Shown one piece after another: positions 6,016 through 12,831 of a DNA stretch of 12,831 bases. The notes beneath the pieces were generated by a model. The model saw only the letters and a list, made by a program, of their open reading frames with translations. It was not told the DNA's origin and did not search any database. The stretch covers positions 1-12,831 of the forward strand of contig CAKUHX010000034.1 of assembly GCA_934659475.1 (NCBI GenBank), read 5' to 3'. The position numbers and the translations under genes were made by a program. Source of the stretch: an uncultured Oscillospiraceae bacterium (GTDB taxonomy: Bacteria; Bacillota; Clostridia; Oscillospirales; Oscillospiraceae). Position 1 is the stretch's first letter. Every line of letters begins with the position of its first letter.

Positions 6016-6067
6016 CCACAGCAATACCGCCCATATCCCGGCCCTTTTGGGCGGGGACATGGGCCGG
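6016..6067 (-). other. GC-rich inverted repeats downstream of the HAD gene, possible terminator
   Basis: Overlapping complementary segments follow the HAD stop codon: CCGGCCC (6038-6044) can pair with GGGCCGG (6061-6067), GCCC-TTTT-GGGC (6041-6052) forms a tight inner hairpin, and CCGCCC (6028-6033) can pair with GGGCGG. These are mutually exclusive folds. In the minus-strand RNA a T-rich tract occurs only some 30 nt later (around 5988-6010). It may end HAD/metG transcription, but the geometry is not that of a standard terminator. Confidence 0.35.
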
Positions 6068-6071
6068 TGTG

Positions 6072-6728
6072 TCACCTTTGCTCGGTCTGATACAGCTCCT
6101 CGAAGGAGGTGATGTAGTAGTCGCTCAGGGCGCGGATCTCCTCCTGATCCGCTTCGGAGTCCGGGTCGTACACTCCGGCTACCCGGAAGCCCGCCTTTTT
6201 GGCGGTGCGGATGGCGAACAGGGCGTCCTCGAACACCACGGTGTCTGCCTTATTGCCCCCCATGCGCTTCATGGCCCACTCATAGATGTCCGGGCTGTCG
6301 ATCTTGTTCTTGCCCACCTCGCCGGAGGTGATGATCCCCTTGAAATAGGGCTCCAGCCCGGCGTGGGCGATGGCGCGGCGCACCAGCTCCCGGTGGGTGG
6401 CGGTGGCCAGATAGCACTGCACCCCCTCCATCTTCAGCAGGGACAGGAAGTTCTTCACTCCCGCCTTGGCCTGCACCCGGTCGGAGTAGAAGTCCTCCAT
6501 GTACGCCCCCACTTCATCGGTGATCTCCCGGCCGGTGATGCCGGGCAGGAACTCCCGCTGCAGATAATCCACCAGCAGCATGCTGTTCATGGGACGGGTG
6601 ATCTCCCGCAGGTCAGCGGGGGGCGTGATGCCCCGGCGGGTGAGGATGTGGCCGATGGCATCCACCCAGGCCTGCATGGAGTCCAGGACGGTGCCGTCCA
6701 TATCAAAGATCGCGCAGTTCAGGCGCAT
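6072..6728 (-). CDS. HAD-superfamily hydrolase (phosphoglycolate phosphatase/beta-phosphoglucomutase-like)
   Basis: A 218-residue haloacid-dehalogenase phosphatase. Motif I is IFDMDGTVLDS with nucleophile Asp9 and general acid Asp11; motif II is the Thr in CYLATATH (~109); the motif III lysine is in GKNKIDSPDIY (~142); motif IV is VVFEDALFAIRTAKKAGF with Glu167-Asp168. The insert between residues ~15 and 85 is alpha-helical, the cap type of subfamily I (beta-phosphoglucomutase/phosphoglycolate phosphatase). Motif III normally reads GKPxPDIY; here Lys-Ile-Asp-Ser-Pro keeps the Lys and the PDIY. Substrate cannot be told from sequence. ATG 6728 has AGGAGGG close upstream. It follows metG by 55 nt with a strong hairpin between them, so it may be read from the metG transcript at a reduced level. 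Family certain. Confidence 0.93.
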   Translation of the reverse strand: MRLNCAIFDMDGTVLDSMQAWVDAIGHILTRRGITPPADLREITRPMNSMLLVDYLQREFLPGITGREITDEVGAYMEDFYSDRVQAKAGVKNFLSLLKMEGVQCYLATATHRELVRRAIAHAGLEPYFKGIITSGEVGKNKIDSPDIYEWAMKRMGGNKADTVVFEDALFAIRTAKKAGFRVAGVYDPDSEADQEEIRALSDYYITSFEELYQTEQR

Positions 6729-6747
6729 GGTATCCCTCCTGTAAAGC

Positions 6748-6772
6748 GCCGGGGCTGTATCACAGCCCCGGC
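6748..6772 (-). terminator. Strong hairpin between metG and the HAD gene (attenuator or partial terminator)
   Basis: GCCGGGGCTGT (6748-6758), loop ATC, ACAGCCCCGGC (6762-6772): a perfect 11-bp GC-rich stem with a 3-nt loop. On the minus strand it is followed by GCTTTACAGG, only a short T-run, then the ribosome site of the HAD gene. It may end part of the metG transcripts or act as a processing/stability structure. Structure certain, function uncertain. Confidence 0.55.
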
Positions 6773-6783
6773 GGCGGGTATTC

Positions 6784-8757
6784 TCAGCACATCTTGGCCC
6801 CGGCGGGGATCTTGTCGTCCAGCATGATCAGATCCAGCTTCTCCTCGCCGTGCTCGGTGTGGACGGCGGAGATGAGCATGCCGTTGGACTCAAAGCCCAT
6901 CATCTTCCGGGGGGGCAGGTTCACGATGGCCAGCAGGGTCTTGCCCACCAGCTGCTCCGGCTCATAGAATTTGTGGATGCCGGACAGGATCTGCCGGTCG
7001 GTGCCGGTGCCGTCGTCCAGCGTAAAGCACAGCAGCTTGTCGCTCTTCTTCACCGCCTGGCAGTCCTTGACCTTCACGGCGCGGAAGTCGCTCTTGCAGA
7101 AGGTGTCAAAGTCCACCTTCTCCTCCAGCTGGGGCTCCACCTCCAGGGCGGGCTTGGCGGCCTTCCGGGCCTCCTCCTGGATCTCCTCCAGCCGGGCCAG
7201 GGCCTTTTCTGCGTCCACCCGGGGGAACAGGTTTTCGCCCCGGGCCACAGTGACGTTGTCGGGCAGAGCGCCGTAAATGCCGGCGGCCTGCCAGGAGGAG
7301 CACGCTTCGTCCGCGCCGATCTGCTGGAGCACCTCGGCGGCGGAGGTGGGGATGAAGGGGGTCAGCAGGATGGCGGACACCCGCAGCACCTCCAGCAGGT
7401 CGTACATCACCCGGGCCAGACGGGGGCCGTTGGCGTCCATGTCCTTGGCCAGCACCCAGGGGGCGTTCTCATCGATATACTTATTGGCCCGGCCGATGAC
7501 CTTAAAGATCTCTGCCAGGGCGTTCTGGAAGGCGAAGTGCTCCATCTGCTCCTCGTACTTATCCCGCAGGCCGGCGATCAGGCCCTCCAACTCGGCGTCC
7601 TTCTCGGCGTCCACCGCCTGCGCCTGGGGCAGGGTGCCCCCGAAATATTTGCCCACCATGGACACGGTGCGGCTGAGCAGGTTGCCCAGGTCGTTGGCCA
7701 GATCCACGTTGATGGTGCTGATCAGTGCCTCGTTGGAGAAGTTGCCGTCGCTGCCGAAGGGGAAGGTGCGCAGCAGGAAGAAGCGCAGGGCGTCCACCCC
7801 GAACATCTCCGCCAGCACATAGGGATCTACCACGTTGCCCTTGGACTTGGACATCTTGCCGCCGTCCAGAAGCAGCCAGCCGTGGCCGAACACATGCTTG
7901 GGCAGGGGCATCTCCATGCTCATGAGCATGGCAGGCCAGATGATGGAGTGGAAACGCACGATCTCCTTGCCCACAAAGTGGACGTCGGCGGGCCAGTACT
8001 TGTCGTAGTCGTGGTACTTCTCGTTCAAAAAGCCCAGGGCGGTGGTGTAGTTGAACAGGGCGTCCACCCACACATAGACCACATGGCCCGGGTCGAAATC
8101 CACGGGGATGCCCCAGGTAAAGCTGGTGCGGGAGACGCACAGGTCTTCCAGCCCGGGCTTGATGAAGTTGTTCACCATCTCGTTCACCCGGGAGCGGGGC
8201 TGCAGGAAGTCGGTGTCCTCCAGCAGGTGCTGCACCTTGTCGGCGTACTTGGACAGGCGGAAGAAGTAGGCCTCCTCCTCGGCGTCCGTCACGTCACGGC
8301 CGCAGTCGGGGCACTTGCCGTCCACCAGCTGGGTCTCGGTCCAGAAGGACTCGCAGTCTTTGCAGTACTTGCCCTTGTAGGAGCCCTTGTAGATGTCGCC
8401 CTTCTCGTACATCTTGCGGAAGATCTTCTGGATGGACTCCACATGGTAGTCATCGGTGGTGCGGATGAACCGGTCGTTGGAGATATTCATCAGTCTCCAC
8501 AGGTCCTTGACCCCCCGGGGCCCCTCCACGATGTTGTCCACGAACTCCTTGGGGGTGACGCCGGCGGCCTTGGCCTTGTCCTCGATCTTCTGGCCGTGCT
8601 CGTCGGTGCCGGTGAGGAACATGACGTCGCAGCCCTTCAGGCGCTTATAGCGGGCCATAGCATCGGTGGCCACGGTACAGTAGCTGTGGCCGATGTGCAG
8701 CTTATCGCTGGGGTAGTAGATGGGCGTGGTGATATAGAACTTTTCCCGTTCGCTCAT
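6784..8757 (-). CDS. metG: Methionyl-tRNA synthetase
   Basis: A 657-residue class I aminoacyl-tRNA synthetase that charges tRNA-Met for initiation and elongation. The HIGH motif is at 21-24, KMSKS at 301-305 (GGKMSKSKGNVVDPY), and a zinc knuckle is formed by Cys132, Cys135, Cys149 and Cys152 (two CxxC). The anticodon-binding helical domain spans about 350-500 (NFSNEALISTINVDLANDLG, then NKYIDENAPW). A charged linker (~513-545) leads to a C-terminal EMAP/Trbp111-like tRNA-binding OB domain (~547-657, with FRAVKVKDCQ, LSGIHKFYEPEQLVGK and LPPRKMMGFESNGM). Length is normal for the form with the C-terminal domain. Start ATG 8757, with GGAAGG about 11 nt upstream. The gap to the upstream membrane protein is only 45 nt, so no T-box leader fits there; metG is probably transcribed from the promoter of that gene. 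Confidence 0.98.
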   Translation of the reverse strand: MSEREKFYITTPIYYPSDKLHIGHSYCTVATDAMARYKRLKGCDVMFLTGTDEHGQKIEDKAKAAGVTPKEFVDNIVEGPRGVKDLWRLMNISNDRFIRTTDDYHVESIQKIFRKMYEKGDIYKGSYKGKYCKDCESFWTETQLVDGKCPDCGRDVTDAEEEAYFFRLSKYADKVQHLLEDTDFLQPRSRVNEMVNNFIKPGLEDLCVSRTSFTWGIPVDFDPGHVVYVWVDALFNYTTALGFLNEKYHDYDKYWPADVHFVGKEIVRFHSIIWPAMLMSMEMPLPKHVFGHGWLLLDGGKMSKSKGNVVDPYVLAEMFGVDALRFFLLRTFPFGSDGNFSNEALISTINVDLANDLGNLLSRTVSMVGKYFGGTLPQAQAVDAEKDAELEGLIAGLRDKYEEQMEHFAFQNALAEIFKVIGRANKYIDENAPWVLAKDMDANGPRLARVMYDLLEVLRVSAILLTPFIPTSAAEVLQQIGADEACSSWQAAGIYGALPDNVTVARGENLFPRVDAEKALARLEEIQEEARKAAKPALEVEPQLEEKVDFDTFCKSDFRAVKVKDCQAVKKSDKLLCFTLDDGTGTDRQILSGIHKFYEPEQLVGKTLLAIVNLPPRKMMGFESNGMLISAVHTEHGEEKLDLIMLDDKIPAGAKMC

Positions 8758-8802
8758 AGTCGATCATTCCTTCCATTTTATCGGTGGTGCCACGGTGGGC
8801 GG

Positions 8803-9672
8803 TCATTCATCGGTCTCTTCGCCGGGGTCCTCCTCGTCCCGCTGCCGCAGGCTGCGGGCCAGCTCCTCCTCCGTCCAGGCGGGGCCGGACCGGGCGTGCA
8901 GGGCGGGATAGACAAGGCCCAAAGCGGTCAGAAGAAAGGCCGTGCGCTGTAAAAGTTCCAGCCGGGTCACTTCCGGACCGCCCATGGCGATGAGATCCAG
9001 GACGATCCCGATCAGGGCGAACAGGGGGAACAGGCCGGACAGCCGGGCGCCGAAGGCCCCGGCGGCAAAGAAGTAAAAGGCCAGCAGCAGGCACACGCAG
9101 GATAGGGTGGCCCAGGCATACTGCATGGGATAGGGGGAGATGGCGTTCTGCTGATAGGTGGACACAGCCCAAAACACGGCGGCGTATCCCGGCAGGGCGG
9201 TCATCCAGCGGTCCTCCTGGGTCAGGCTGCCCCGGTAGCCCCCCTGACCCAGCTTGAGCACAGCCAGGGCCGCGGGCAGGCAGGACAGAGCCAGCAGGCC
9301 GTCCATGATGGGCAGCGTATTGCGGTCGGGGTCCATCCGCCACAGGGCCAGCCGCTGAATGGCGGAGGAGACGGTAAGTCCACCGCAGGCCAGCAGAAGC
9401 AGGGCGGCGGCCACCATCAGGGCCACCCAGCCGGACAGGGGGCAGCGCAGGCCGTCCCGCCAGTCCTTTGGAGCGGAGCCGCCCCGGCACAAAAGTGCCA
9501 GAGCCGCGGCCAGGGCGATCGCCAGAACAGCCAGGACCGCAGTAGCGGGCTGGCCGGAGTTGAGCAGCCCGGTAGCCGTGTCTGCGGCCAGGGAGAGCTC
9601 CCACCGGTGCAGGACCAGGCCGGCGCTGCCCCCGGCCAGGGCCAGCAGGGGCAGCAGGATGTGTTTTTTCAT
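8803..9672 (-). CDS. Multi-pass membrane protein of unknown function
   Basis: 289 residues with about eight hydrophobic segments, roughly at 4-22, 44-62, 80-102, 124-141, 157-175, 186-210, 214-233 and 246-262, and an acidic cytoplasmic-looking tail (WTEEELARSLRQRDEEDPGE) at the end. The first segment (MKKHILLPLLALAGGSAGLV) could also act as a signal anchor. I see no transporter, enzyme or metal motif and do not recognise the family. The start at 9672 is well supported by AAGGAGG 8 nt upstream. It is the likely first gene of a unit with metG, 45 nt downstream, but pairing with metG does not by itself suggest a function. An out-of-frame open frame covering the same stretch (8807-9763) is an artefact of GC-rich codon use. 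Confidence 0.8.
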   Translation of the reverse strand: MKKHILLPLLALAGGSAGLVLHRWELSLAADTATGLLNSGQPATAVLAVLAIALAAALALLCRGGSAPKDWRDGLRCPLSGWVALMVAAALLLLACGGLTVSSAIQRLALWRMDPDRNTLPIMDGLLALSCLPAALAVLKLGQGGYRGSLTQEDRWMTALPGYAAVFWAVSTYQQNAISPYPMQYAWATLSCVCLLLAFYFFAAGAFGARLSGLFPLFALIGIVLDLIAMGGPEVTRLELLQRTAFLLTALGLVYPALHARSGPAWTEEELARSLRQRDEEDPGEETDE

Positions 9673-9687
9673 GGGAGCATCCTCCTT

Positions 9688-9703
9688 CGCGGCAAAAGCC
9701 GCG
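9688..9703 (-). promoter_or_regulatory. Small leader hairpin beside the ribosome site of the membrane-protein gene
   Basis: CGCGGC (9688-9693), loop AAAA, GCCGCG (9698-9703). In the minus-strand RNA the 6-bp stem ends directly at AAGGAGG (9681-9687), so it could influence ribosome access. Role is inference. Confidence 0.4.
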
Positions 9704-9723
9704 CAAACTATCGCTGAATTTAT

Positions 9724-9752
9724 ATAGTATAATAGTTTTCACGAAAAAGCAA
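9724..9752 (-). promoter_or_regulatory. Putative promoter for the membrane protein/metG unit
   Basis: Minus strand TTGCTT (9747-9752), 17-nt spacer, TACTAT (9724-9729), in an AT-rich stretch after the htpG terminator. A shifted TATACT (9726-9731) is an alternative -10. Predicted transcript start is about 45 nt before the start codon. Confidence 0.5.
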
Positions 9753-9777
9753 GATGTTGTCACAGGAGAAAGGACGA

Positions 9778-9815
9778 AATAAATATCCGCCGCACGAAAG
9801 TGCAGCGGATATTTT
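9778..9815 (-). terminator. Intrinsic terminator of htpG
   Basis: AAATATCCGC (9781-9790) pairs with GCGGATATTT (9805-9814), and inside that GCAC (9792-9795) pairs with GTGC (9800-9803) around GAAA, with one C/A mismatch. In the minus-strand RNA the long stem is followed by ATTTCG and preceded by AAAA. It separates htpG (stop at 9881) from the promoter of the next gene. The stretch 9816-9880 holds nothing else I can support. Confidence 0.8.
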
Positions 9816-9880
9816 GAGATCAGGATCTTTTACCGCGCCCTTGACGGGGGAGCGCACGGAAAAATGAGGGCCTTGAGCCT

Positions 9881-11797
9881 TTACACCATCAACTCGCTGA
9901 CCAGACGGGCATATTCCGCCGGATCTTCCAGAGGCAGGCCGGCCATGAGCTCCGCCTGGCCGTACAGCAGCTTGGCGTACCGGGCCACCTTGCCGGTGTC
10001 CCCGGCCTCCTGGGCCTGCTTCAAAGCGGCGTAAGGGGCGGAGTCCAGATTCAGCTCCAGCACCCGGTCGGCCTTCATCTTCTCGCCGCCCTCCAGCTTG
10101 CTCATATACTTCTCCATCTCCAGGGAGACAGGGCCTTCGGCGGACAGGCAGCAGGCGGCGGACTTCAGGATGGAGGAGGCGCGCACCGCCTTTACCTCGT
10201 CCCCCAGGGCCTCCTTCACAGCGTCCAGCACGGCCTTGCCGGCCTCGGCCTTCTCCTCGGCGGCCTTCTTTTCCTCGTCGGACTGGGGCAGGGCGTCGTC
10301 ATCGTTGACGGACTTGAACTTCTTGCCGCCCTCTTCGTCCAGGGCCTTCATGACGAAGTCGTCCACGTCCTCGGTGCAGTACAGGATCTCATAGCCCTTG
10401 TCCAGAATGCGCTCCACCTGGGGCAGCTTGGCGATCTTGTCCACGCTCTCGCCGCAGGCGTAGTAATAATAGGGCTGATCCTCGGGCATGCGGTCCTTAT
10501 AGGCGGCCAGGGTGGTGTTGCCGTTCTCCTTGGAGGACCAGAACAGCAGCAGGTCTTTCAGCAGGTCCTTCTTGGCGCCATACTCGCCCACCACGCCGTA
10601 CTTGATCTGGGTGCCGAAGGCCTTCCAGAACTTCTCATACTTCTCCCGGTCGTCCTTCTGCATCTTCACCAGCTCGGCCTTGATCTTCTTCTCGATGGCG
10701 GCGGCGATCACCTTCAGCTGGCGGTCGTGCTGCAGGATCTCACGGCTGATGTTCAGGGAGAAGTCGGGGGAGTCCACCACGCCTTTGACGAACCGGAAGC
10801 AGTCAGGCAGCAGGTCGGCGCACTTGTCCATGATGAGCACGCCGGAGGAGTAGAGCTGCAGCCCCTTCTCATACTCCCGGGTGTAGAAGTCATAGGGAGT
10901 CTTTTCCGGGATATACAACAGGGCCTTATAGGTCACGGCGCCCTCGGCGCTGGTGTGGATCACCGCCAGAGGATCGGTCCAGTCGCCGAACTTCTCCTTA
11001 TAGAAGGCGTTGTACTCCTCGGGCTTCACCTTGGACTTCTGCCGCTGCCACAGGGGCACCATGGAGTTGATGGTCTTCCACTCCTTCACGGTCTCCCACT
11101 CAGGCTTGTAGTCCTCTCCGGCGTCCTCGGGCTTGGGCTTCATCTTGTAGTCCTCCACCTCCATAACGATGGGGTAGCGGATGTAGTCGGAGTACTTTTT
11201 GATCAGCTCCTGCAGCTTATAGGTCTCCAGGTACTGGTCGTAGTTCTCCTCGTCGGCGTTCGCCTTGATGTGCAGGATGATGTCGGTGCCGGGCTTATCC
11301 TTCTCGCACTGGGTCAGAGTGTAGCCGTCGGCGCCGTTGGACTGCCACATCCAGGCCTCGTCGCTGCCGTAAGCCTTGGAGAGGACGGTGACGCTGTCGG
11401 CCACCATGAAGGCGGAGTAGAAGCCCACGCCGAACTGGCCGATCACGTCGATCTTCTCCGCGGCCTTGTCATCGGCGGCCAGGTCGGCTTTGAACTTGCC
11501 GGAGCCGCTGTGGGCGATGGTGCCCAGATCGCTCTCCAGATCTTCCTTCGTCATGCCAACGCCGTTGTCGGAGATGGTCAGGGTGCGCATCTCCTTATCG
11601 GGGATGATGGTGATCTTCAGATCGCCCCGCTTCACGTCCACATTTTCGTCGGTGAGGGACTTGTAGGCCAGCTTGTCCTCGGCATCGCTGGCGTTGGAGA
11701 TCAGCTCACGCAGAAAGATCTCCTTGTGGGTGTAGATGGAGTTGATCATCAGATCCAGCAGGCGCTTGGATTCCGCCTTGAATTGTTTTTTCGCCAT
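9881..11797 (-). CDS. htpG: Molecular chaperone HtpG (Hsp90)
   Basis: A 638-residue bacterial Hsp90: a dimeric ATP-driven chaperone of the cytoplasm. The GHKL ATP-binding domain is at about 1-220 with ELISNASDA (31-39, catalytic Glu and Mg-binding Asn), DNGVGM (77-82), GTIAHSGSG (92-100, lid) and GQFGVGFYSAF (120-130). The middle domain follows with WKTINSMVPLW, YIPEKTPYDFY, LYSSGVLIMDKCADLLPDCF, FVKGVVDSPDFSLNISREIL containing the conserved Arg. The C-terminal dimerisation domain starts after an acidic stretch (DEEKKAAEEKAEAG). ASDAEDKL has Glu where the family usually has a hydrophobic or small residue; otherwise no key residue is missing. ATG 11797 is chosen because GGAGG lies 8 nt upstream and the protein then begins MAKKQFKAES; the open frame reaches 11872 but that part is leader RNA. 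A CIRCE element upstream indicates HrcA control. Confidence 0.97.
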   Translation of the reverse strand: MAKKQFKAESKRLLDLMINSIYTHKEIFLRELISNASDAEDKLAYKSLTDENVDVKRGDLKITIIPDKEMRTLTISDNGVGMTKEDLESDLGTIAHSGSGKFKADLAADDKAAEKIDVIGQFGVGFYSAFMVADSVTVLSKAYGSDEAWMWQSNGADGYTLTQCEKDKPGTDIILHIKANADEENYDQYLETYKLQELIKKYSDYIRYPIVMEVEDYKMKPKPEDAGEDYKPEWETVKEWKTINSMVPLWQRQKSKVKPEEYNAFYKEKFGDWTDPLAVIHTSAEGAVTYKALLYIPEKTPYDFYTREYEKGLQLYSSGVLIMDKCADLLPDCFRFVKGVVDSPDFSLNISREILQHDRQLKVIAAAIEKKIKAELVKMQKDDREKYEKFWKAFGTQIKYGVVGEYGAKKDLLKDLLLFWSSKENGNTTLAAYKDRMPEDQPYYYYACGESVDKIAKLPQVERILDKGYEILYCTEDVDDFVMKALDEEGGKKFKSVNDDDALPQSDEEKKAAEEKAEAGKAVLDAVKEALGDEVKAVRASSILKSAACCLSAEGPVSLEMEKYMSKLEGGEKMKADRVLELNLDSAPYAALKQAQEAGDTGKVARYAKLLYGQAELMAGLPLEDPAEYARLVSELMV

Positions 11798-11846
11798 AGT
11801 ACATGCCTCCATATATGAAATGTTTGTAAAAACAAGATCGATGCGC

Positions 11847-11866
11847 CCCTGCTTCTGGGAGCAGGG
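11847..11866 (-). promoter_or_regulatory. Hairpin in the htpG leader
   Basis: CCCTGCT (11847-11853), 6-nt loop, AGCAGGG (11860-11866) form a 7-bp stem in the untranslated leader, about 30 nt downstream of CIRCE and 50 nt before the start codon. It could stabilise the mRNA; the function is not evident. Confidence 0.4.
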
Positions 11867-11881
11867 CAGCACAAAAAGAAA

Positions 11882-11916
11882 ATCGTTAGCACTTAGCTGA
11901 TCTAAGTGCTAACGAT
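11882..11916 (-). promoter_or_regulatory. CIRCE element (HrcA operator) of htpG
   Basis: TTAGCACTT (11886-11894), 9-nt spacer, AAGTGCTAA (11904-11912) matches the CIRCE pattern TTAGCACTC-N9-GAGTGCTAA with a symmetric C-to-T/G-to-A change at the inner position. The symmetry extends to 15 perfect bp per arm (11882-11896 and 11902-11916) around a 5-nt centre. It begins right after the -10 box, so bound HrcA repressor would block transcription until heat shock. In RNA it also forms a strong 5' stem-loop. Confidence 0.95.
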
Positions 11917-11945
11917 AGCATAGCGCAGGCCGGGGAAAAATGCAA
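11917..11945 (-). promoter_or_regulatory. htpG sigma-A type promoter
   Basis: Minus strand TTGCAT (11940-11945), 17-nt spacer, TATGCT (11917-11922). The CIRCE arms start at the base following the -10 box, which is the normal CIRCE layout and supports this reading. Transcript start expected near 11910. Confidence 0.7.
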
Positions 11946-11972
11946 GTGGTCCCGCAAATTTTTACACTCTGT

Positions 11973-12533
11973 TCATTCTTCTGCCAATTCCGGGGCGGGC
12001 AGGTCCACATAGACCGGCCCGTGGCCCACGGCGGACACATACTTCAGCATGTCCTCCCGGGCCAGGCGGACAGTGGAGGTGGACAGGCCGGGGTGTCCGC
12101 TGATGTACTCGTCCGCCATCAGATCCCGGTCGATGACCAGCTGCACCCGATTTTCCGTGTCGAACAGCAGCTCCAGAGCGGAGACGGAGCCGGGGATGGT
12201 GTGCAGCAGTTCCTTCATGTGGCCGCCGTCGGCGAAGGACAGCCGGGCGCAGCCCAGCTGGGCGGACAGGAATTTGGTCTTGAAGGGCTTGTCCCCGTGC
12301 ATCATCAGCAGATAGAACTGGGAGCCTTGGCGGTTGCACAGGAACAGGTTTTTACAGATCCGCGCCCCCAGCTGGGACTCGATGAGCAGGCAATCTTCCA
12401 TGGTGTCCGCATGATCATGCTCCACCCGGATATAGGGGATGCCCAGCTGGTCCAGCTTGTCGTAAATGGCCCGCTTTTCGGGGTTCTCCTCATGGGGCGG
12501 ACGGCCGGTGTATACCCTGGGGTCGATGTTCAT
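11973..12533 (-). CDS. Prolyl-tRNA editing protein (YbaK/ProX family, PrdX-like)
   Basis: A 186-residue free-standing editing domain that hydrolyses mischarged tRNA-Pro (alanyl- or cysteinyl-tRNA-Pro) in trans. It matches the YbaK/aminoacyl-tRNA deacylase fold of PrdX/ProXp-ala: YDKLDQLGIPYIRVEHDHAD near the N-terminus, ICKNLFLCNRQ (59-69, with the conserved Lys61), FYLLMMHGDKPFKTK (73-87), LSFADGGHMKELLHTIPGSV (98-116) where the GS(V) loop binds the tRNA end, and ENRVQLVIDRDLM. Start ATG 12533 with AAGGAGA about 10 nt upstream. It follows the DUF711 gene by only 40 nt, so the two are probably co-transcribed. No Stickland proline-reductase genes are visible here, so the name PrdX should not be read as evidence for that pathway. 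Family sure; which misacylated tRNA it clears is not determined. Confidence 0.88.
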   Translation of the reverse strand: MNIDPRVYTGRPPHEENPEKRAIYDKLDQLGIPYIRVEHDHADTMEDCLLIESQLGARICKNLFLCNRQGSQFYLLMMHGDKPFKTKFLSAQLGCARLSFADGGHMKELLHTIPGSVSALELLFDTENRVQLVIDRDLMADEYISGHPGLSTSTVRLAREDMLKYVSAVGHGPVYVDLPAPELAEE

Positions 12534-12554
12534 GGCGGTGGTTCTCCTTATGTA

Positions 12555-12568
12555 AGAGCGTTCGCTCT
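12555..12568 (-). other. Short hairpin between the DUF711 gene and the editing protein gene
   Basis: AGAGCG (12555-12560), TT, CGCTCT (12563-12568): a compact inverted repeat in the 40-nt gap, directly upstream of the AAGGAGA ribosome site. It lacks a T-run on the minus strand and is unlikely to end transcription. Confidence 0.35.
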
Positions 12569-12573
12569 GAAAT

Positions 12574-12831
12574 TCAGTTTTTCAGGCTCTGCATGGGGGC
12601 GGGGATGCGGCCGCCCCGGGCCACGAAGGCGGCGCTGGAGAAGGGGTGTACCGGCTGCACCGGGGCGGAGCCCAGCAGGCCGCCGAACTCCACCGTGTCC
12701 CCCACCTTGCAGCCGGGGGCGGGGATGATACGCACGGCGGTGGTCTTGGAGTTGACCATGCCGATGGCCGCCTCATCGGCGATGATGGCGGAGATGGTCT
12801 CGGCGCTGGTATCGCCGGGAACGGCGATCAT
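12574..12831 (-). CDS. DUF711/PFL-family protein (UPF0210), partial
   Basis: The C-terminal 85 residues of a gene that enters from the right edge. The fragment reads [20 protein letters not shown], then [54 protein letters not shown], the characteristic end of the UPF0210/PFL family (DUF711), proteins of about 450 residues that distantly resemble glycyl-radical enzymes and often sit beside a small ACT-domain protein. Their function is not established. The Met at the window edge is almost certainly internal, because the family's glycine-rich C-terminal block begins well inside the protein. It ends 40 nt before the prolyl-tRNA editing gene. Confidence 0.85.
   Translation of the reverse strand: MIAVPGDTSAETISAIIADEAAIGMVNSKTTAVRIIPAPGCKVGDTVEFGGLLGSAPVQPVHPFSSAAFVARGGRIPAPMQSLKN

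Noticed and set aside
5863..6075. Minus-strand 70-codon frame between the HAD gene and the helicase
   Set aside because: It covers the helicase promoter and leader hairpin and has no ribosome site of its own.
8758..8802. T-box or S-box riboswitch ahead of metG
   Set aside because: Only 45 nt separate metG from the previous gene, too short for either, and no T-box sequence was seen.
2455..8952. Very long open frames on the plus strand opposite but, the helicase and metG (2455-3864, 3930-5696, 6850-8952)
   Set aside because: They mirror real minus-strand genes with clear families. Their translations are rich in Gly, Leu, His, Val and Ala with no domain, as expected from the antisense of GC-rich codons.
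8807..9763. Minus-strand open frame of 318 codons overlapping the membrane protein in another frame
   Set aside because: Pro/Arg/Gly-rich translation with no structure; the other frame has membrane helices and the good ribosome site.
10727..11818. Plus-strand open frame of 363 codons opposite htpG
   Set aside because: Antisense shadow of the Hsp90 coding sequence; no ribosome site or domain.
11798..11872. Upstream start for htpG adding 25 residues
   Set aside because: No ribosome site there and the stretch is leader RNA after CIRCE; MAKKQFKAES with GGAGG is the proper start.
1..12831. Mobile elements, CRISPR, tRNA/rRNA, defence genes
   Set aside because: No transposase, integrase, spaced direct-repeat array, tRNA-like cloverleaf or defence-type domain was seen on either strand.

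Overview
The window looks like chromosomal DNA from a GC-rich, spore-forming, butyrate-producing member of the Clostridia, most likely Oscillospiraceae (a Flavonifractor/Intestinimonas/Lawsonibacter-like gut anaerobe). Three things point there. The yabP-yabQ-divIC-yabR cluster is typical of endospore formers. There is a butyryl-CoA:acetate CoA-transferase-type gene. The Shine-Dalgarno sites are of Firmicutes type (AAGGAGG). The genus is inference from gene content, not from an alignment. All genes but one lie on the minus strand, and the window is ordinary core genome: no insertion sequence, phage, CRISPR array, tRNA or rRNA was seen.

Left block (1-1612): a sporulation and division cluster read leftward, yabP > yabQ > divIC > yabR (S1-domain protein, cut by the window edge). 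Ahead of it is a 38-codon gene of unknown function. Between that small gene and yabP sits a close match to a sigma-E (mother-cell sporulation) promoter. The yabQ reading frame runs 224 nt into divIC, which is unusual. yabO is not next to yabP here.

Middle block (1508-3940): a divergent, membrane-anchored XRE-type regulator (plus strand) has palindromic sites in its upstream region. It faces the but gene (minus strand), and the two share one strong bidirectional terminator. The but promoter carries an 11-nt palindrome exactly between its -35 and -10 boxes.

Right block (3957-12831): housekeeping and stress genes, all minus strand. From right to left they are a DUF711/PFL-family protein (cut by the edge), a YbaK/ProX-type prolyl-tRNA editing protein, htpG (Hsp90) under a CIRCE/HrcA operator, a multi-pass membrane protein, metG, a HAD phosphatase, and a DEAD-box RNA helicase with a long basic tail.

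No clearly new multi-gene system is present. The most informative signals are regulatory: the sigma-E promoter, the extended CIRCE at htpG, the operator-like palindrome in the but promoter, and structured 5' leaders. The yabQ/divIC overlap and the unannotated 38-aa gene also deserve a second look.
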